NCBI GenBank assembly: GCA_934636045.1
Contig: CAKTZP010000014.1
Span: 1-24,645 of the forward strand
Direction: 5' to 3'
Origin: an uncultured Oscillospiraceae bacterium
GTDB lineage: Bacteria > Bacillota > Clostridia > Oscillospirales > Oscillospiraceae
DNA length: 24,645 nt
The position numbers were made by a program, and so were the translations under genes. The notes beneath the pieces are model-generated. The model was not told where the DNA came from, searched no databases, and saw only the letters and a list, made by a program, of their open reading frames with translations. This document shows positions 7,736 through 16,317 of this stretch, piece after piece. Position 1 is the stretch's first letter; each line of letters opens with the position of its first letter.

Positions 7736-10700
7736 ATGAAAACCTACCGCGCCGGGATCGACATCGGCTCGACCACTGTCAAGCTCGTGGTGCTCGATGA
7801 AGCCGATCAGCTGCTCTACGGCGAATACCGCCGGCATCAGGCGCACACCCAACAGACGCTGGCGGCGCTTTTGGCAGAGGCCAAGACCGCCGTTGGAGAC
7901 TGCGCACTGCGTCTGAGCATCACCGGCTCGGGCGCGATCAACCTTGGCAAGGCACTGGGCATCCCCTTTGTGCAGGAGGTCGTCGCCGTCGCCACGGCGC
8001 TGAAAAAGGCCGCGCCGCAGACCGACGTTGCCATTGAGCTCGGCGGCGAGGATGCCAAGATCATCTACTTTACCGGCGGACTTGAGGAGCGCATGAACGG
8101 CGTCTGTGCCGGCGGCACCGGCTCGTTCATCGACCAGATGGCCGCTCTGCTGCAAACCGACGCTGCCGGGCTCGACCGCGAGGCTGCAGCCTATCAGCAG
8201 CTTTACCCCATCGCTGCCCGGTGCGGCGTCTTTGCCAAGACGGACATCCAGCCGCTTATCAACGAGGGCGCGACTAAGGCCGATCTTGCCGCGTCGATTT
8301 TTCAGGCGGTCGTCAATCAGACCATCTCCGGCCTTGCCTGCGGCAAGCCTATCCGCGGCTGCGTTGCCTTCCTCGGCGGGCCGCTCCACTTTCTGCCGGA
8401 GCTGAAGAGAGCCTTCGTTCGCACGCTCAGGCTCACCCCGGAGGCAACAGTCGATCCGGAAAACTCCCACCTCTTTGCCGCTATGGGCGCGGCCTTGGAG
8501 AGCGTGGAAAACACCGCCGTCCCGATTGACGCACTGATCGCGCGGCTGCAGCGCGGCGTTGCCGTTGCCTTTGAAATGCCCCGCCTCCCCGCGCTGTTCA
8601 CCGACGCGGCGGAATATGACGCGTTCTGCGCCCGCCATGCCAATGCCGCCGTCACGCGCGGCGAACTTGCCGCCTACCGCGGCCGTTGCTATCTCGGCAT
8701 TGACGCCGGCTCCACCACGACCAAAATGGCGCTCATCGGCGCGCAGGGCGAGCTGCTCTATTCCTTCTATACAAACAATAACGGCAACCCCATTGAGGCA
8801 GCCAAGGCGGGCCTCCGCGCCCTGCGCGCGCAGCTGCCCGAGGGCGCTGTCATTGCACGCTCCTGCTCCACCGGCTACGGCGAGGCGCTGCTCAAATCCG
8901 CCTTTTCCCTTGACGACGGCGAGGTCGAAACCATCGCCCACTGCACCGCGGCGTCGTTTTTTGACCCCGCGGTCGACTGCGTGCTCGACATCGGCGGGCA
9001 AGACATGAAATGCATCCGCCTGAAAAACGGCGCGGTCGACAGCATCATGCTCAACGAGGCCTGCTCCTCCGGCTGCGGCTCCTTTCTCGAGAACTTTGCC
9101 AATTCTCTCGGCTATTCCGTGCAGGATTTTGCACAGGAGGCGCTGTTTGCCGCGCATCCCGTCGACCTCGGCACACGGTGCACGGTCTTTATGAACTCCA
9201 ATGTCAAGCAGGCGCAGAAGGAGGGCGCTTCCGTCGCCGATATCTCTGCCGGACTTGCCTATTCCGTCATCAAAAACGCACTGTATAAGGTCATCAAGCT
9301 CTCCTCTGCCGCGGAGCTGGGCCGCCACATCGTCGTGCAGGGCGGCACCTTCCACAACAAAGCCGTTCTCCGCGCCTTTGAGTCAATCGCCGGCGCCGAG
9401 GTCGTCTGCCCGGACATTTCCGGCGTAATGGGCGCGTTCGGCGCGGCGCTGATTGCCAAACAGAACGACACCGACGCACCGAGCAGCATGCTTTCCCTCG
9501 CTGAAATTGAAGCGCTGGCCTATCGCTCAAAGACCACCCGCTGCGGCGGCTGCTCCAACCGCTGTATGCTGACCATTAACACCTTTGCCGGCGGCCGCCG
9601 CCACATCACCGGCAACCGCTGCGAAAAGCCCCTCGGTGCCGCCGAAAAGACCCGGCCCGCGCCGAACATGGTTGCTTACAAGCGGCAGCGCATGTTCGAC
9701 TATCCCCCGCTTTCCGAAGAAGAAGCCGCGCGCGGCACGATCGGTATCCCGCGTGTGCTCAATCAGTACGAAAATTACCCCTTCTGGGCGACGTTCTTCC
9801 GCCAGCTCGGCTTCCGCGTCGTCCTCTCGCCCTTTGCCAGCCGGAAAATCTATGAGCTCGGCATGGAGTCCATCCCCTCCGAGTCCGAATGCTACCCGGC
9901 CAAGCTGGCGCACGGCCATGTGCAGTGGCTCATTGACCAAGGCATCACCACGATTTTCCACCCCTGTGTTTTCTATGAGCATCAGGAGACCCCCGGCGCG
10001 CAGAATCATTTCAACTGCCCCATTGTCATCTCCTATGCGGAAAATATCAAGAACAACGTCGAGGCTGTCGCCGACGGGAGCATTCGCTACCTGCGCCCCT
10101 TCCTCGCCTTTACGAATGAAAAGACTGCCGCCGACCGGCTCGTGCGTCTCTGCCGCGAGGAATGGAGCATTCCCGCGCACGAGGTGCGCACAGCCGCCCA
10201 TGCGGCATGGGCGGAGCAGCAGCAGGCCAAGGCGGATGTCCGTGCCGAGGGTGCGCGGCTGCTGGCCGAGCTGGAGCAAAGCGGCCGGCGCGGTATCGTG
10301 CTGGCCGGGCGGCCATACCACATCGACCCCGAGATCAACCATGGCATTCCCGAGCTCATCGCCTCCTACGGTCTGACTGTCCTGACGGAGGATTCGCTTC
10401 CCTCGGATGTTCCACCCGTGCACCCGCTGCGCGTGGTCGATCAGTGGGTCTACCATTCCCGCCTCTATCGCGCAGCGGAATTTGTAAGCCACCGCGAAAA
10501 CCTCGAGCTCATCCAGCTGACCTCCTTCGGCTGCGGCCTTGACGCCGTCACGTCCGACCAGGTCAGCGAGATTCTGGAAGCCTCGGGAAAGCTCTATACC
10601 CTGCTGAAGATTGACGAGGTTGCAAACCTCGGCGCGGTGCGCATCCGCATCCGCAGCCTGCTTTCTGCCATGAAAACGCGCAAAACAGCTGCCCCGGCCA

Positions 10701-11956
10701 CGCCCTATGTCTACCGCCGCGCCGAATTCACGGAAAAAATGCGCCAAGAGGGCTACACCATCCTCGCTCCGCAGATGAGCCCCATCCACTTTGACTTCCT
10801 CGCGCCCGTGTTTGCCAAGCACGGCTATCATCTGGTCGTGCTGGACAACGACAACCGCAGCGCCATCAACGCGGGACTCAAATATGTCAATAACGACGCC
10901 TGCTATCCCTCGATCGCCATGGTCGGTCAGTTCATGGACGCCGTTCTTTCCGGAAGGTACGACACCGACCATTTGGCCATCGTCATGTCCCAGACCGGCG
11001 GCTGCTGCCGCGCCAGCAACTACATCTCCTTCATCCGCCGCGCGCTGGATAAGGCCGGATATTCGCACATCCCGGTCATCTCGCTCAACGCCAACGGCAT
11101 GGAGAAAAACGAGGGCTTCCGCATTTCCGCCGGAATGCTCGCCGACGTAGCCAAGGGCATCGTCTACGGCGACCTGCTGATGCGCTGTCTGTACCGCGTT
11201 CGCCCCTATGAGGCCGTGCCCGGCTCCGCCGACGCGCTGCATGAAACATGGCGCGATATCTGCATCGATTCGCTCACGAATCCTAAAACGCACCATCACT
11301 ACCGCGACATCTGCAAGGGCATTGTTGAGGCGTTTGACGCGCTCCCGCTCGACGAGACGCTCCGCAAGCCGCGCGTCGGCATCGTCGGCGAGATCCTCGT
11401 CAAGTACATGCCGTTAGCCAACAACCACCTCGTCGACCTGCTTGAGCGCGAGGGTGCGGAGGTCGTTGTCCCGGATTTTCTGGACTTTTTCAACTATTGC
11501 GCCTTTGATGCGCAGTATAAAACAGAATTCCTCGGCACGAAAAAATCCTCCGCTGTCGTCTCCAAGGCGGCAATCGGGCTTATCTCCGCGCTGCGCAAGC
11601 CCGCGGTCGACGCGCTCAAGGCCAGCCGCCGCTTCGATGCGCCGATTTCCATCTACGAGATTGCCGAAAAAACCAAGCCCTTCCTCTCCCTCGGCAATCA
11701 GTACGGCGAGGGCTGGTTTCTCGCAGGCGAAATGATTGAGCTCATTACGCACGGCACGCCGAACATCGTCTGCATCCAGCCGTTTGCATGCCTGCCGAAC
11801 CACGTCGTCGGCAAAGGCGTCATCAAGGCGCTGCGCAAGGCCTACCCGCAGAGCAACATCGCCGCCGTGGACTACGACCCCGGCGCGAGCGAGGTCAACC
11901 AGCTCAACCGCATCAAGCTCATGCTCTCGGCCGCCAAAAAGGCCTTGGCGCCATGA
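7736..11956 (+). CDS. Tandem-domain 2-hydroxyacyl-CoA dehydratase activator (HgdC/BadF-type ATPase fused to DUF2229 and C-terminal region)
   Basis: This 1406-residue protein has two ASKHA-fold activator ATPase domains in tandem. Domain 1 (about 4-258) begins [11 protein letters not shown] and holds Cys124 in [10 protein letters not shown] and Cys163 in [10 protein letters not shown]. Domain 2 (about 318-575) begins [11 protein letters not shown] and holds Cys443 in [10 protein letters not shown] and Cys482 in [10 protein letters not shown]. In HgdC such a pair from each subunit ligates a bridging 4Fe-4S cluster used for ATP-driven electron transfer. A cysteine cluster CGGCSNRC (603-610) and C629 open a DUF2229 segment ([16 protein letters not shown] onward), and the C-terminal part has HgdB-like features. 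AGGAGG precedes the ATG. It lies 39 nt after plsY. Large fused proteins of this type are widespread in anaerobes, but their substrate is unknown; no dehydratase subunit genes are in the window. Confidence 0.88.
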   Translation: MKTYRAGIDIGSTTVKLVVLDEADQLLYGEYRRHQAHTQQTLAALLAEAKTAVGDCALRLSITGSGAINLGKALGIPFVQEVVAVATALKKAAPQTDVAIELGGEDAKIIYFTGGLEERMNGVCAGGTGSFIDQMAALLQTDAAGLDREAAAYQQLYPIAARCGVFAKTDIQPLINEGATKADLAASIFQAVVNQTISGLACGKPIRGCVAFLGGPLHFLPELKRAFVRTLRLTPEATVDPENSHLFAAMGAALESVENTAVPIDALIARLQRGVAVAFEMPRLPALFTDAAEYDAFCARHANAAVTRGELAAYRGRCYLGIDAGSTTTKMALIGAQGELLYSFYTNNNGNPIEAAKAGLRALRAQLPEGAVIARSCSTGYGEALLKSAFSLDDGEVETIAHCTAASFFDPAVDCVLDIGGQDMKCIRLKNGAVDSIMLNEACSSGCGSFLENFANSLGYSVQDFAQEALFAAHPVDLGTRCTVFMNSNVKQAQKEGASVADISAGLAYSVIKNALYKVIKLSSAAELGRHIVVQGGTFHNKAVLRAFESIAGAEVVCPDISGVMGAFGAALIAKQNDTDAPSSMLSLAEIEALAYRSKTTRCGGCSNRCMLTINTFAGGRRHITGNRCEKPLGAAEKTRPAPNMVAYKRQRMFDYPPLSEEEAARGTIGIPRVLNQYENYPFWATFFRQLGFRVVLSPFASRKIYELGMESIPSESECYPAKLAHGHVQWLIDQGITTIFHPCVFYEHQETPGAQNHFNCPIVISYAENIKNNVEAVADGSIRYLRPFLAFTNEKTAADRLVRLCREEWSIPAHEVRTAAHAAWAEQQQAKADVRAEGARLLAELEQSGRRGIVLAGRPYHIDPEINHGIPELIASYGLTVLTEDSLPSDVPPVHPLRVVDQWVYHSRLYRAAEFVSHRENLELIQLTSFGCGLDAVTSDQVSEILEASGKLYTLLKIDEVANLGAVRIRIRSLLSAMKTRKTAAPATPYVYRRAEFTEKMRQEGYTILAPQMSPIHFDFLAPVFAKHGYHLVVLDNDNRSAINAGLKYVNNDACYPSIAMVGQFMDAVLSGRYDTDHLAIVMSQTGGCCRASNYISFIRRALDKAGYSHIPVISLNANGMEKNEGFRISAGMLADVAKGIVYGDLLMRCLYRVRPYEAVPGSADALHETWRDICIDSLTNPKTHHHYRDICKGIVEAFDALPLDETLRKPRVGIVGEILVKYMPLANNHLVDLLEREGAEVVVPDFLDFFNYCAFDAQYKTEFLGTKKSSAVVSKAAIGLISALRKPAVDALKASRRFDAPISIYEIAEKTKPFLSLGNQYGEGWFLAGEMIELITHGTPNIVCIQPFACLPNHVVGKGVIKALRKAYPQSNIAAVDYDPGASEVNQLNRIKLMLSAAKKALAP

Positions 11957-11990
11957 CGGCAGCGCTGCACATCATCAGTCGGAGCGCATG

Positions 11991-12056
11991 CGTAGGGGCC
12001 GATGCCCACATCGGCCCTTATCGATACCCCATAGGATGCCGTAGGGCAGGGTGCCC
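11991..12056. repeat. GC-rich intergenic repeat with two hairpins (GTAGGGGC type)
   Basis: After the activator stop, an 11-bp stem (11994-12004 with 12009-12019, one G-U pair) with loop CCCA is followed by a smaller hairpin GGGCA-GGG-TGCCC (12044-12056). Both begin with GTAGGG (11992 and 12041). Short elements beginning GTAGGGGC and carrying a GC-rich palindrome recur between genes in gut Clostridia, so this is probably a dispersed repeat rather than part of a gene. Only this copy occurs in the window. Confidence 0.5.
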
Positions 12057-12109
12057 CCAGCCCGCCGCTTGCACGTCGAGTCCACCCCTGACAACGCAAA
12101 AAACATTGC

Positions 12110-12144
12110 AAGCCGGAGATAATTTTCTCCGGTTTGTTTTGTTT
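12110..12144 (+). terminator. Rho-independent terminator of the fakB-to-activator operon
   Basis: A 10-bp stem (12110-12119 with 12126-12135, one G-U pair) with loop TAATTT is followed by GTTTTGTTT. The T-tract doubles as the first part of the box in the ftsH promoter. Confidence 0.8.
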
Positions 12145-12168
12145 CAGTTTAGAAAACGGCGTTATACT
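12136..12168 (+). promoter_or_regulatory. ftsH promoter with shared 15-nt box
   Basis: GTTTTGTTTCAGTTT (12136-12150), a 12-nt gap, then TATACT (12163-12168). It differs from the other two boxes at one position. The six bases before -10 (CGGCGT) also match the two-component promoter. A start near 12175 would give a leader of about 120 nt before ftsH. Confidence 0.65.
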
Positions 12169-12294
12169 TCATATTGGAGTATTGGGAAAACATGTTTTTC
12201 TCCGTTTTCTCCCCCAAAAAATGGAAAGCTCTGAAAAAAACGGCAAGAGCAGCCGAACACATCAGAGTTTCCCGCCACAAAGGAGCAGGCATAT

Positions 12295-14124
12295 ATGAAA
12301 GAAGTAAAATCGCCAAAAAAGCCTCTGATTTATTACTATGCCATTGCGTTGTTGATCATTTTGGTGTTTAACATGGTCGTCTCGCCGCTGCTGTCCGGCG
12401 CGCGGGTCAAGGAGGTCGACTACGGCACCTTTATGAAAATGATCGAGGACAAAAACATCGGCAGCGTTGAGGTGGACGATACCGAGATCGTTTTCACCGA
12501 CAAGGACAGTACGCAAATCTACAAAACGGGTGAGATGAACGACCCGACCCTGACCGAGCGACTGTATGAATCGTGCGCAACATTCACGCGCAATATTGAA
12601 CAGGGCACGTCGCCGCTGCTCAGCTTTTTCCTGACGTTCATTCTGCCGATTCTTATCTTCGCCGCCCTTGGGCAGTATCTCGCGAAAAAGATGATGTCGC
12701 AGGCCGGCGGCCCGAACGCCATGGCCTTCGGTATGGGCAAGAGCAACGCCAAGGTCTACGTTCCCTCCAGCGACGGCATCCGCTTCTCGGACGTTGCAGG
12801 CGAGGACGAGGCGAAGGAAAATCTTGCCGAAATCGTCGATTATCTGCACAATCCGCAAAAATACACCGACGTCGGCGCATCCATGCCAAAGGGCGTCCTG
12901 CTCGTCGGCCCTCCGGGCACGGGCAAGACCATGCTGGCCAAGGCCGTCGCCGGTGAGGCCGGTGTGCCGTTTTTCTCCATGTCCGGCTCTGAATTTGTTG
13001 AGATGTTTGTCGGCATGGGCGCGTCCAAGGTGCGCGATCTGTTCCAGCAGGCAAAGGAAAAGGCGCCCTGTATCGTCTTTATCGACGAGATCGACGCCAT
13101 CGGCAAAAAGCGTGACGGACAGCTCAGCGGCAACGACGAGCGCGAGCAGACGCTCAACCAGCTTCTGACCGAGATGGACGGCTTTGAGGGCAACAACGGC
13201 GTCATCATTCTGGCGGCGACGAACCGCCCCGAATCCCTCGACCCTGCGCTGACGCGTCCCGGCCGCTTTGACCGCCGCGTTCCCGTGGAGCTGCCCGACC
13301 TTGCCGGCCGGGAGGCAATTCTCAGGGTTCACGCAAAAAAGATCAAAACAGCGGATAATGTGGACTTCCACACCATCGCACGGATGGCCTCCGGCTCCTC
13401 CGGCGCAGAGCTTGCCAACATCATCAACGAGGCCGCCCTCCGCGCCGTCCGCAGCGGCCGCACCGTGGTGGAGCAGGCCGATTTGGAAGAGAGCATCGAG
13501 GTTGTCATCGCCGGATATCAGAAGAAAAACGCCATCATGACCGACGCAGAGAAGAAGGTCGTCGCCTATCATGAGATCGGCCATGCCTTGGTCGCCGCGC
13601 TGCAAACCGCGTCCGCCCCGGTGCAGAAGATCACCATCATCCCCCGCACCTCCGGCGCGCTGGGCTACACCATGCAGGTCGAGCAGAACGACAAGGTGCT
13701 CATGACCAAGGAAGAGCTGGAAAACAAGATCGCCACCCTGACCGGCGGCCGCGCGGCCGAGGAGCTGGTGTTCCGGCAGATTACCACCGGCGCATCCAAC
13801 GACATTGAGCAGGCCACCAAGCTCGCCCGCGCGATGGTCACGCGCTACGGCATGACCGAGGAGTTTGACATGGTCGCCATGGAAACCGTGACGAACCAAT
13901 ATCTTGGCGGCGACGCCACCCTCGCCTGCTCCGCCGACACACAGAAGGAAATCGACCAAAAGGTCGTCCAGACCGTCAAAGCACAGCATCAGAAGGCGCT
14001 GCGCCTGCTCGGCGAAAACCGCGCCAAGCTCGATGAGCTGGCAAGCTACCTCTATGAGAAAGAAACCATCACAGGCAATGAATTCATGGACATTCTCCAC
14101 GGAAAGGACGGTAACGTGCAATGA
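12295..14124 (+). CDS. ftsH: ATP-dependent zinc metalloprotease FtsH
   Basis: This 609-residue membrane-anchored AAA+ protease degrades misassembled membrane proteins and selected cytoplasmic regulators. Order: N-terminal membrane helix (about 11-34), small extracytoplasmic domain, second helix (about 108-130), AAA domain with Walker A GPPGTGKT (205-212), Walker B FIDEID (262-267) and the arginine-finger segment RPGRFDRR (321-328), then the peptidase domain with HEIGH (426-430) and third zinc ligand D503 in [10 protein letters not shown]. The zinc motif has Ile where most FtsH have Ala (HEAGH); the ligands are intact. AAAGGAG lies 9 nt before the ATG. Its stop overlaps the next start by 4 nt. 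The promoter carries the same box as the two-component and fak operons. Confidence 0.95.
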   Translation: MKEVKSPKKPLIYYYAIALLIILVFNMVVSPLLSGARVKEVDYGTFMKMIEDKNIGSVEVDDTEIVFTDKDSTQIYKTGEMNDPTLTERLYESCATFTRNIEQGTSPLLSFFLTFILPILIFAALGQYLAKKMMSQAGGPNAMAFGMGKSNAKVYVPSSDGIRFSDVAGEDEAKENLAEIVDYLHNPQKYTDVGASMPKGVLLVGPPGTGKTMLAKAVAGEAGVPFFSMSGSEFVEMFVGMGASKVRDLFQQAKEKAPCIVFIDEIDAIGKKRDGQLSGNDEREQTLNQLLTEMDGFEGNNGVIILAATNRPESLDPALTRPGRFDRRVPVELPDLAGREAILRVHAKKIKTADNVDFHTIARMASGSSGAELANIINEAALRAVRSGRTVVEQADLEESIEVVIAGYQKKNAIMTDAEKKVVAYHEIGHALVAALQTASAPVQKITIIPRTSGALGYTMQVEQNDKVLMTKEELENKIATLTGGRAAEELVFRQITTGASNDIEQATKLARAMVTRYGMTEEFDMVAMETVTNQYLGGDATLACSADTQKEIDQKVVQTVKAQHQKALRLLGENRAKLDELASYLYEKETITGNEFMDILHGKDGNVQ

Positions 14125-14666
14125 AAAACAACCGCAGCTTTGCATGGGGCGAGCTGATTGTCGGCTTGCTTCTGATCTTCCTTGGTATTTTTACCTTCGT
14201 TCGTCCCGAAAGCACGCTCACCGGCGCCGTCGTCGTCTACGGCCTCATTGCCATCGTGCTGGGCATTGAAGACCTCGTGGTCTACTGCCGGCTTTCCCGC
14301 TTTACCGGCTTCGGCCCGGTGATGTCACTCATCTCCGGTGTTTTGAGCGTGATGTGCGGCGTGATGCTGTTGGCCAATCCAAACCTTGGCAAATGGGCGC
14401 TGACTGTCCTGCTGCCGCTCTGGTTCATTGCCCACTGCATCTCCGGCCTTGCGCGCAATCATCTCGTCCGCCTGATGGTCAATCCGGGCTTCTATTATTG
14501 CTCGCTGCTGCTGAATATCATGGGTCTGGTGCTCGGCTTTCTGATGCTCTTCAGCCCCGCCATGTCCTTTGTCACCCTCCGCGCCATCGGCTACATGGCC
14601 GCCGTCTATTTCATCCTCTTCGGTCTGTACAGCGTCATCTCTGCCCTTGCGCATAAGAATTCATAG
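14121..14666 (+). CDS. DUF308/HdeD-like membrane protein
   Basis: This 181-residue protein has about six hydrophobic segments arranged as repeated pairs, for example ELIVGLLLIFLGIFTFVRPE (10-29) and VMSLISGVLSVMCGVMLLANP. The pattern of a helix ending in a proline-rich turn after FVRPES, LLANPN and LFSPAMS is typical of DUF308/HdeD proteins, a family linked to acid or envelope stress in some bacteria but biochemically undefined. The ATG overlaps the ftsH stop (ATGA, 14121-14124), so the two are co-translated. It may be a partner or substrate of FtsH, which is inference from the overlap only. Confidence 0.75.
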   Translation: MKNNRSFAWGELIVGLLLIFLGIFTFVRPESTLTGAVVVYGLIAIVLGIEDLVVYCRLSRFTGFGPVMSLISGVLSVMCGVMLLANPNLGKWALTVLLPLWFIAHCISGLARNHLVRLMVNPGFYYCSLLLNIMGLVLGFLMLFSPAMSFVTLRAIGYMAAVYFILFGLYSVISALAHKNS

Positions 14667-14695
14667 CTTGCTCCGCAAGGATTTTGACTTACTGC

Positions 14696-14745
14696 ACTTT
14701 TTTGCAGCCTATCAGCGTGTCGAAAAGGGTTTTTCGACACGCTGA
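14696..14745 (+). repeat. 50-nt dispersed palindromic repeat, copy A
   Basis: Starts with ACTTTTTTGCAG and contains a perfect 14-bp stem (14713-14726 with 14731-14744; arm CAGCGTGTCGAAAA) with loop GGGT. An inverted copy with 46 of 50 identical bases lies at 24535-24584. Equal length, high identity and separate flanks mark it as a repeat family member, not a chance hairpin. Confidence 0.75.
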
Positions 14746-14780
14746 AGCCTCTGAAATCATCCGATTTCAGAGGCTTTTTG
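14746..14780 (+). terminator. Rho-independent terminator of ftsH-DUF308 operon
   Basis: A 13-bp perfect stem (14746-14758 with 14763-14775), loop ATCC, followed by TTTTTG. It stands directly against the 50-nt repeat. Confidence 0.85.
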
Positions 14781-14932
14781 TTGAATGGCGCGCCAAGAAA
14801 TCTGCAGTTTTCTTTTCTGCGAATGCAAGCATGATTCGTCAAATTTGCAAGTAATATTTGTCTATCTTGCAAAACTTCATCTGAATTTCACTGGAATCCA
14901 TTGTAAATTCCTATGAATTGCAATTTATTATA

Positions 14933-14961
14933 TTGACATTTTCATTTTTATGATGTAGAGT
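14933..14961 (+). promoter_or_regulatory. Promoter of branched-chain aminotransferase
   Basis: TTGACA (14933-14938), 17-nt spacer, TAGAGT (14956-14961). The predicted leader is only about 23 nt, too short for a T-box or other leader riboswitch. Two palindromes end 8 nt upstream of the -35 and could be an operator. Confidence 0.65.
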
Positions 14962-14990
14962 ATGGCAAAACACAGAAAGGTCAGATCATT

Positions 14991-16085
14991 ATGAACATTA
15001 CGATCAAGAAAGCCGATCATTTTGCTGCACCCCCCGCTTCGCTGACCAATGTCGGCTTCGGGCAGGTCTTTGCCGATCGGATGTTTGCCATGGATTACAC
15101 CCCGGCCGACGGCTGGCACGATGCCCGCATTGAGCCGCTCCATTCCCTTACGCTCCACCCGGCCTGCTGCGTTTTTCACTACGGAGCAGAGGTGTTCGAG
15201 GGGCTGAAGGCTTACCGCCGCTCCGACGGTGGAATTCAGCTCTTCCGTCCGCACGATAACGGGCAGCGCCTCGCAGCATCCTGTGAACGAATGGGGCTGC
15301 CGCAGCTCGAGCCCGAGGTTTTTGTTGAGGCGGTGCGTGCGCTCGTATCGGAGGCGGCGGCGTGGGTGCCGCACGAGCCGGGAACATCACTATATCTGCG
15401 GCCGTTTGTAATTTGTACGGATACGCAGCTCGGAGTTCACGGAGTTCATAACGCAGCCTTTTATATCATTGCCTCGCCGGTCGGTACCTACTATCCGCGC
15501 GGTCTTGCGCCGGTTCGCATCGCCATCGAGCGAGACGATGTCCGTGCCGTACGAGGCGGCACTGGGTACGCCAAGTGCGGCGGCAACTACGCCGCAGCAG
15601 CCCGCGCGACGGTCCGCGCGGAGCAGGCCGGCTACGATCAGGTGCTGTGGCTCGACGGTGTGGAGCGCCGCTATATTGAGGAGGTCGGCGCCATGAACGT
15701 GATGTTCAAAATCGGCGATACCGTCGTCACCCCCAGCCTGACCGGCTCAATCCTGCCGGGCATTACCCGCAGCACCTGCATCACGCTGCTGCGTGAGGCC
15801 GGCCTACGGGTCGAGGAGCGGCAGCTGGATGTTTCCGAATTACTGGCAGCGGTGCGCGCCGGAAGGCTTGAGGAGGCGTGGGGCTGCGGAACGGCGGCGG
15901 TCATTTCGCCGATCGGCACACTTGCCTTTGACGGTGTTGATTATACCGTCGGAAATGGCGGCATCGGCAGCCTGTCGCAGCGCCTTTACGACACGATCAC
16001 CGACATTCAGTATGGTCGCAGGGCAGACCGGCACCACTGGGTGCTGCCTGTGCCGGTAAGGTGCAAGACACATCGCATTGCATAA
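14991..16085 (+). CDS. ilvE: Branched-chain amino acid aminotransferase (class IV PLP fold)
   Basis: This 364-residue cytoplasmic enzyme interconverts leucine, isoleucine and valine with their 2-oxo acids using glutamate/2-oxoglutarate. Family landmarks are HYGAEVFEGLKAYR (63-76), SLYLRPFVI (133-141), the PLP-binding lysine K195 in GTGYAKCGGNYAA, IEEVGAMNVMF, the cofactor-phosphate segment LTGSILPGITR, and AWGCGTAAVISPIG. The length matches the longer BCAT type found in Firmicutes and eukaryotes. GAAAGG lies 10 nt before the ATG. It is a single-gene unit with its own promoter and a hairpin after the stop. Confidence 0.92.
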   Translation: MNITIKKADHFAAPPASLTNVGFGQVFADRMFAMDYTPADGWHDARIEPLHSLTLHPACCVFHYGAEVFEGLKAYRRSDGGIQLFRPHDNGQRLAASCERMGLPQLEPEVFVEAVRALVSEAAAWVPHEPGTSLYLRPFVICTDTQLGVHGVHNAAFYIIASPVGTYYPRGLAPVRIAIERDDVRAVRGGTGYAKCGGNYAAAARATVRAEQAGYDQVLWLDGVERRYIEEVGAMNVMFKIGDTVVTPSLTGSILPGITRSTCITLLREAGLRVEERQLDVSELLAAVRAGRLEEAWGCGTAAVISPIGTLAFDGVDYTVGNGGIGSLSQRLYDTITDIQYGRRADRHHWVLPVPVRCKTHRIA

Positions 16086-16090
16086 GAATC

Positions 16091-16133
16091 AGGCGGCTGC
16101 GTTCGGCAATTTTCCTGCCAAACGCGGCCGCCT
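16091..16133 (+). terminator. Imperfect GC-rich hairpin after ilvE
   Basis: Bases 16091-16108 pair with 16116-16133 except for one G-U and one C-A mismatch; the loop is ATTTTCC. The 3' flank GCTCTGACATTCTG is only weakly T-rich, so it is a likely but not textbook terminator. Confidence 0.55.
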
Positions 16134-16227
16134 GCTCTGACATTCTGCCATCTCCCGCAGGGATTTCGTCCTGGGATTTCTTTTCATTTTATTTTCTTTT
16201 AAGTGTCACAATTCTGCGCTGAAAAAA

Positions 16228-16256
16228 TTGACAAATCTGTCTGCAGCGGCTATAAT
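16228..16256 (+). promoter_or_regulatory. Consensus promoter of the rhamnosidase gene
   Basis: TTGACA (16228-16233), 17-nt spacer, TATAAT (16251-16256): both hexamers match consensus exactly. Transcription would begin near 16263, which rules out the upstream in-frame codons as translation starts. Confidence 0.88.
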
Positions 16257-16269
16257 GAAAACGTTACCG
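16256..16269 (+). promoter_or_regulatory. cre-like (LacI/CcpA-family) operator at the transcription start
   Basis: TGAAAACGTTACCG begins in the last base of the -10 and covers the expected start. It keeps the central CG and the TGAAA..CGTT core of catabolite-responsive elements, with deviations at the 3' end. A repressor here would block initiation, fitting carbon-source control of a glycosidase. A dedicated LacI-family sugar repressor is an alternative to CcpA. Confidence 0.5.
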
Positions 16270-16317
16270 CAACGCCGAACCCCGCGGCTTCGATCCGCGC
16301 AAAAAGGAGAAAATGAG

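Larger units (their letters stand above)
14667..14990. other. 324-nt intergenic region: repeat hairpin, terminator and AT-rich promoter area
   Basis: From left to right this holds a small CTTG-CAAG hairpin, copy A of a 50-nt dispersed repeat (14696-14745), the ftsH-operon terminator (14746-14780), an AT-rich stretch with three TTGCAA/TTGCAAT words, two palindromes (AATTC-CTAT-GAATT at 14906-14919 and AATTGCAATT at 14916-14925) and the aminotransferase promoter. No credible coding frame is seen. Confidence 0.6.

Noticed and set aside
6905..9355. 816-codon open frame on minus, antisense to fakA, plsY and the activator
   Set aside because: Spans three real plus-strand genes and both gaps between them; rich in Gly, Asp, Ala and His as expected from reading GC-biased codons backward.
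9527..11299. 590-codon open frame on minus, antisense to the activator
   Set aside because: Opposite strand has clear family motifs throughout; this frame has none.
12262..14145. 627-codon open frame on minus, antisense to ftsH
   Set aside because: ftsH is unmistakable; the antisense frame has no start signal or domain.
14833..14875. Repeated TTGCAA words upstream of ilvE as a CRISPR-like or iteron array
   Set aside because: Only two or three irregularly spaced hexamers in AT-rich DNA.
16228..16317. 30-codon N-terminal extension of the rhamnosidase
   Set aside because: It begins inside the -35 of a consensus promoter; the ATG at 16318 has the proper ribosome site.
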